Source of the DNA: a virus
IMG/VR virus record: IMGVR_UViG_3300025645_003892
Coordinates: 1-21,228 of that record
Direction: 5' to 3' (one strand)
DNA: 21,228 nucleotides
A program made the translations under genes and the position numbers. This document shows, piece after piece, positions 20,247 through 21,228 of this stretch. The notes under the pieces were generated by a model. That model made no database searches. It worked only from the letters and a program-made list of their open reading frames with translations, and was not told the origin of the DNA. Within the stretch, counting starts at the first letter, position 1; every line of letters starts with the position of its first letter.

Positions 20247-21228
20247 CTATTGCCCTTGCTGGTTGTGTAAATTGGACTTAGTGTATATAAAGTTTATAGC
20301 ATACAACTCATGCTTTGAGGTTGTGGAGTTTACAAACCTGCCCTTCAAGTAATAGTCTCGCAAAGAGTCACCTTCAATAGCAGAATTAGCAATCAATACA
20401 ATCTCATCATTAGCAGTAACACCACTTACGGTTCCGTTACACTGTAATACTTTCTCTCCATCAAGGGCTGTGGCATATAGATTTAGTGGTACCAGATTGG
20501 CCCCGCTAACTTTAAACAATGCCGTTGTTACACCTAGCGGAAATCCTATACTGTTAATTGAGTTCTTAAATGTTATCTTATCTGTAGCAATAGATGCCGC
20601 AGACCCTAAGCCAAAGACCTCAGACGTTCCGCTAATGGAACTAATATTTGCTGTTGCTGTATAAGACACATTGTTAGTTGAGTCCTGGTGTAAGGGTGCG
20701 TAGTAAAACCCTTCTTTCTCCTCCCATATAGAAGTAGCAATCGTGCTTGTTTGGTCAACATTAGTTAGTGTTACACTCCAATCTTTATTGTCACCCTCAA
20801 GGCTTACCGCTTCGTAGACCTTGACCATAGATGGATTGAAGTTAGAAATACACTCTACAATACTATCTCCTGCAACACCATAGAATGTATTACGGGTAGC
20901 ATCTGGATTATGCTCATATATACCGCCGTTTTTAAAGGTGTATAACCTGTCGGAAAGACCTATTATATTTTCTGCTTGATAAGAATATCTTGTGCTCCAG
21001 TAATCAGACTTTACATCATAGGCTATAGTGAACTCTGCAAGAGTCTCTGATGTATTGCTTATAGTTAAAGAAGATTGACCTGCACTATCGGGAGTTACCA
21101 CACCAGTAACCTGATCGTATCTCCCTGTATGATACGCCTGGTAAGCCGATGAGGTAATTAATATAGGTATGCTTGTAGTCACGCCAGTAATGCTCGGAGA
21201 TTGATCTTGAGACAGTCCTACGATAGGG
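20247..21228 (-). CDS. Tail nozzle/stabilisation-like protein, 5' end cut by the window
   Basis: The frame stays open to the right edge, so the N-terminus is missing. A GTG at 21182 is in frame but is not needed as a start: the upstream codons read PIVGLSQDQSPSITG without a stop. The visible part (about 326 codons) is beta-rich and contains YSYQAENIIGLSDRLYTFKN, GGIYEHN and NTFYG, followed by SNFNPSMVKVYEAVSLEG. This is the pattern of a C-terminal domain common to tail nozzle or head-tail stabilisation proteins of Bacteroidota podoviruses, including crAss-like phages. Its position just before the gp14-like gene equals T7 gene 12. The exact family needs a profile search. Confidence 0.6.
   Translation of the reverse strand, partial: PIVGLSQDQSPSITGVTTSIPILITSSAYQAYHTGRYDQVTGVVTPDSAGQSSLTISNTSETLAEFTIAYDVKSDYWSTRYSYQAENIIGLSDRLYTFKNGGIYEHNPDATRNTFYGVAGDSIVECISNFNPSMVKVYEAVSLEGDNKDWSVTLTNVDQTSTIATSIWEEKEGFYYAPLHQDSTNNVSYTATANISSISGTSEVFGLGSAASIATDKITFKNSINSIGFPLGVTTALFKVSGANLVPLNLYATALDGEKVLQCNGTVSGVTANDEIVLIANSAIEGDSLRDYYLKGRFVNSTTSKHELYAINFIYTKSNLHNQQGQ

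Noticed and set aside
1-21228. tRNA, rRNA, CRISPR, integrase, transposase or attachment sites
   Set aside because: Reading by eye found no cloverleaf-like gene, no spaced repeat array and no recombinase or transposase motifs. A tRNA scan would be needed to exclude short RNA genes fully.

Overview
The window looks like about half of a podovirus-type (T7-like layout) bacteriophage genome, or a closely related prophage, whose host is probably a Bacteroidota bacterium. The host inference rests on four things seen here. A promoter at 586-617 matches the Bacteroidota sigma consensus (TTTG, 20 nt, TAnnTTTG). The primase-helicase carries an N-terminal BT4734/VirE_N-type domain, common in Bacteroidota elements. 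Shine-Dalgarno sequences are mostly weak or absent. The lysis region encodes a Bacteroidota-style lipoprotein and an outer-membrane-type protein. No integrase, tRNA, rRNA, IS element or CRISPR array was recognised.

Layout. Positions 1-159 are non-coding, with a 12-bp palindrome and two copies of a 16-bp repeat spaced exactly 33 bp. From 160 to 9091 all genes are on the + strand and tightly packed, mostly with ATGA or TAATG overlaps. They are: two tiny ORFs; a Fis-type HTH protein; a recombination set (single-strand-annealing-like protein, RecE/Cas4-like exonuclease, small SSB-like protein); a strong RNA hairpin; a gamma-glutamylcyclotransferase-like protein; an FkbM methyltransferase; a DUF3820-like protein; a stand-alone DnaA domain IV-like protein; a sulfotransferase; a primase-helicase; a RusA-like resolvase; a glycosyltransferase; a PD-(D/E)XK-like nuclease; and several unknown small proteins. 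At 9091-9255 there are two small hairpins and a 32-codon ORF. From 9256 to the right edge all genes are on the - strand and converge on the first block.

Read in transcription order (right to left), the - strand block is: a tail nozzle/stabilisation-like protein cut by the window edge; three consecutive proteins whose order and size trend match T7 internal virion proteins gp14-gp15-gp16 (317, 565 and 1924 aa); a Gly-Ser-Ser repeat protein; a holin-like protein; a one-TM coiled-coil protein; a secreted thioredoxin-like protein whose CxxC is replaced by NSSN; an outer-membrane-type protein; and a unimolecular-spanin-like lipoprotein. The 1924-aa protein carries a HEVYH zincin-type motif.

Working model (inference). 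The left block replicates and recombines the genome using host DNA polymerase, since none is visible here, with DnaA-like and primase-helicase proteins for initiation. Scattered among these genes are enzymes that act on sugars or small molecules (FkbM, sulfotransferase, glycosyltransferase, GGCT-like). The right block builds the tail and the ejected internal proteins, then lyses the cell. The most unusual points are the redox-dead secreted thioredoxin fold, the outer-membrane-type protein within the lysis cassette, the zincin motif in the ejected giant protein, the free-standing DnaA DNA-binding domain, the structured RNA at 2251-2318, and two - strand -7 boxes lying 4 nt from start codons.
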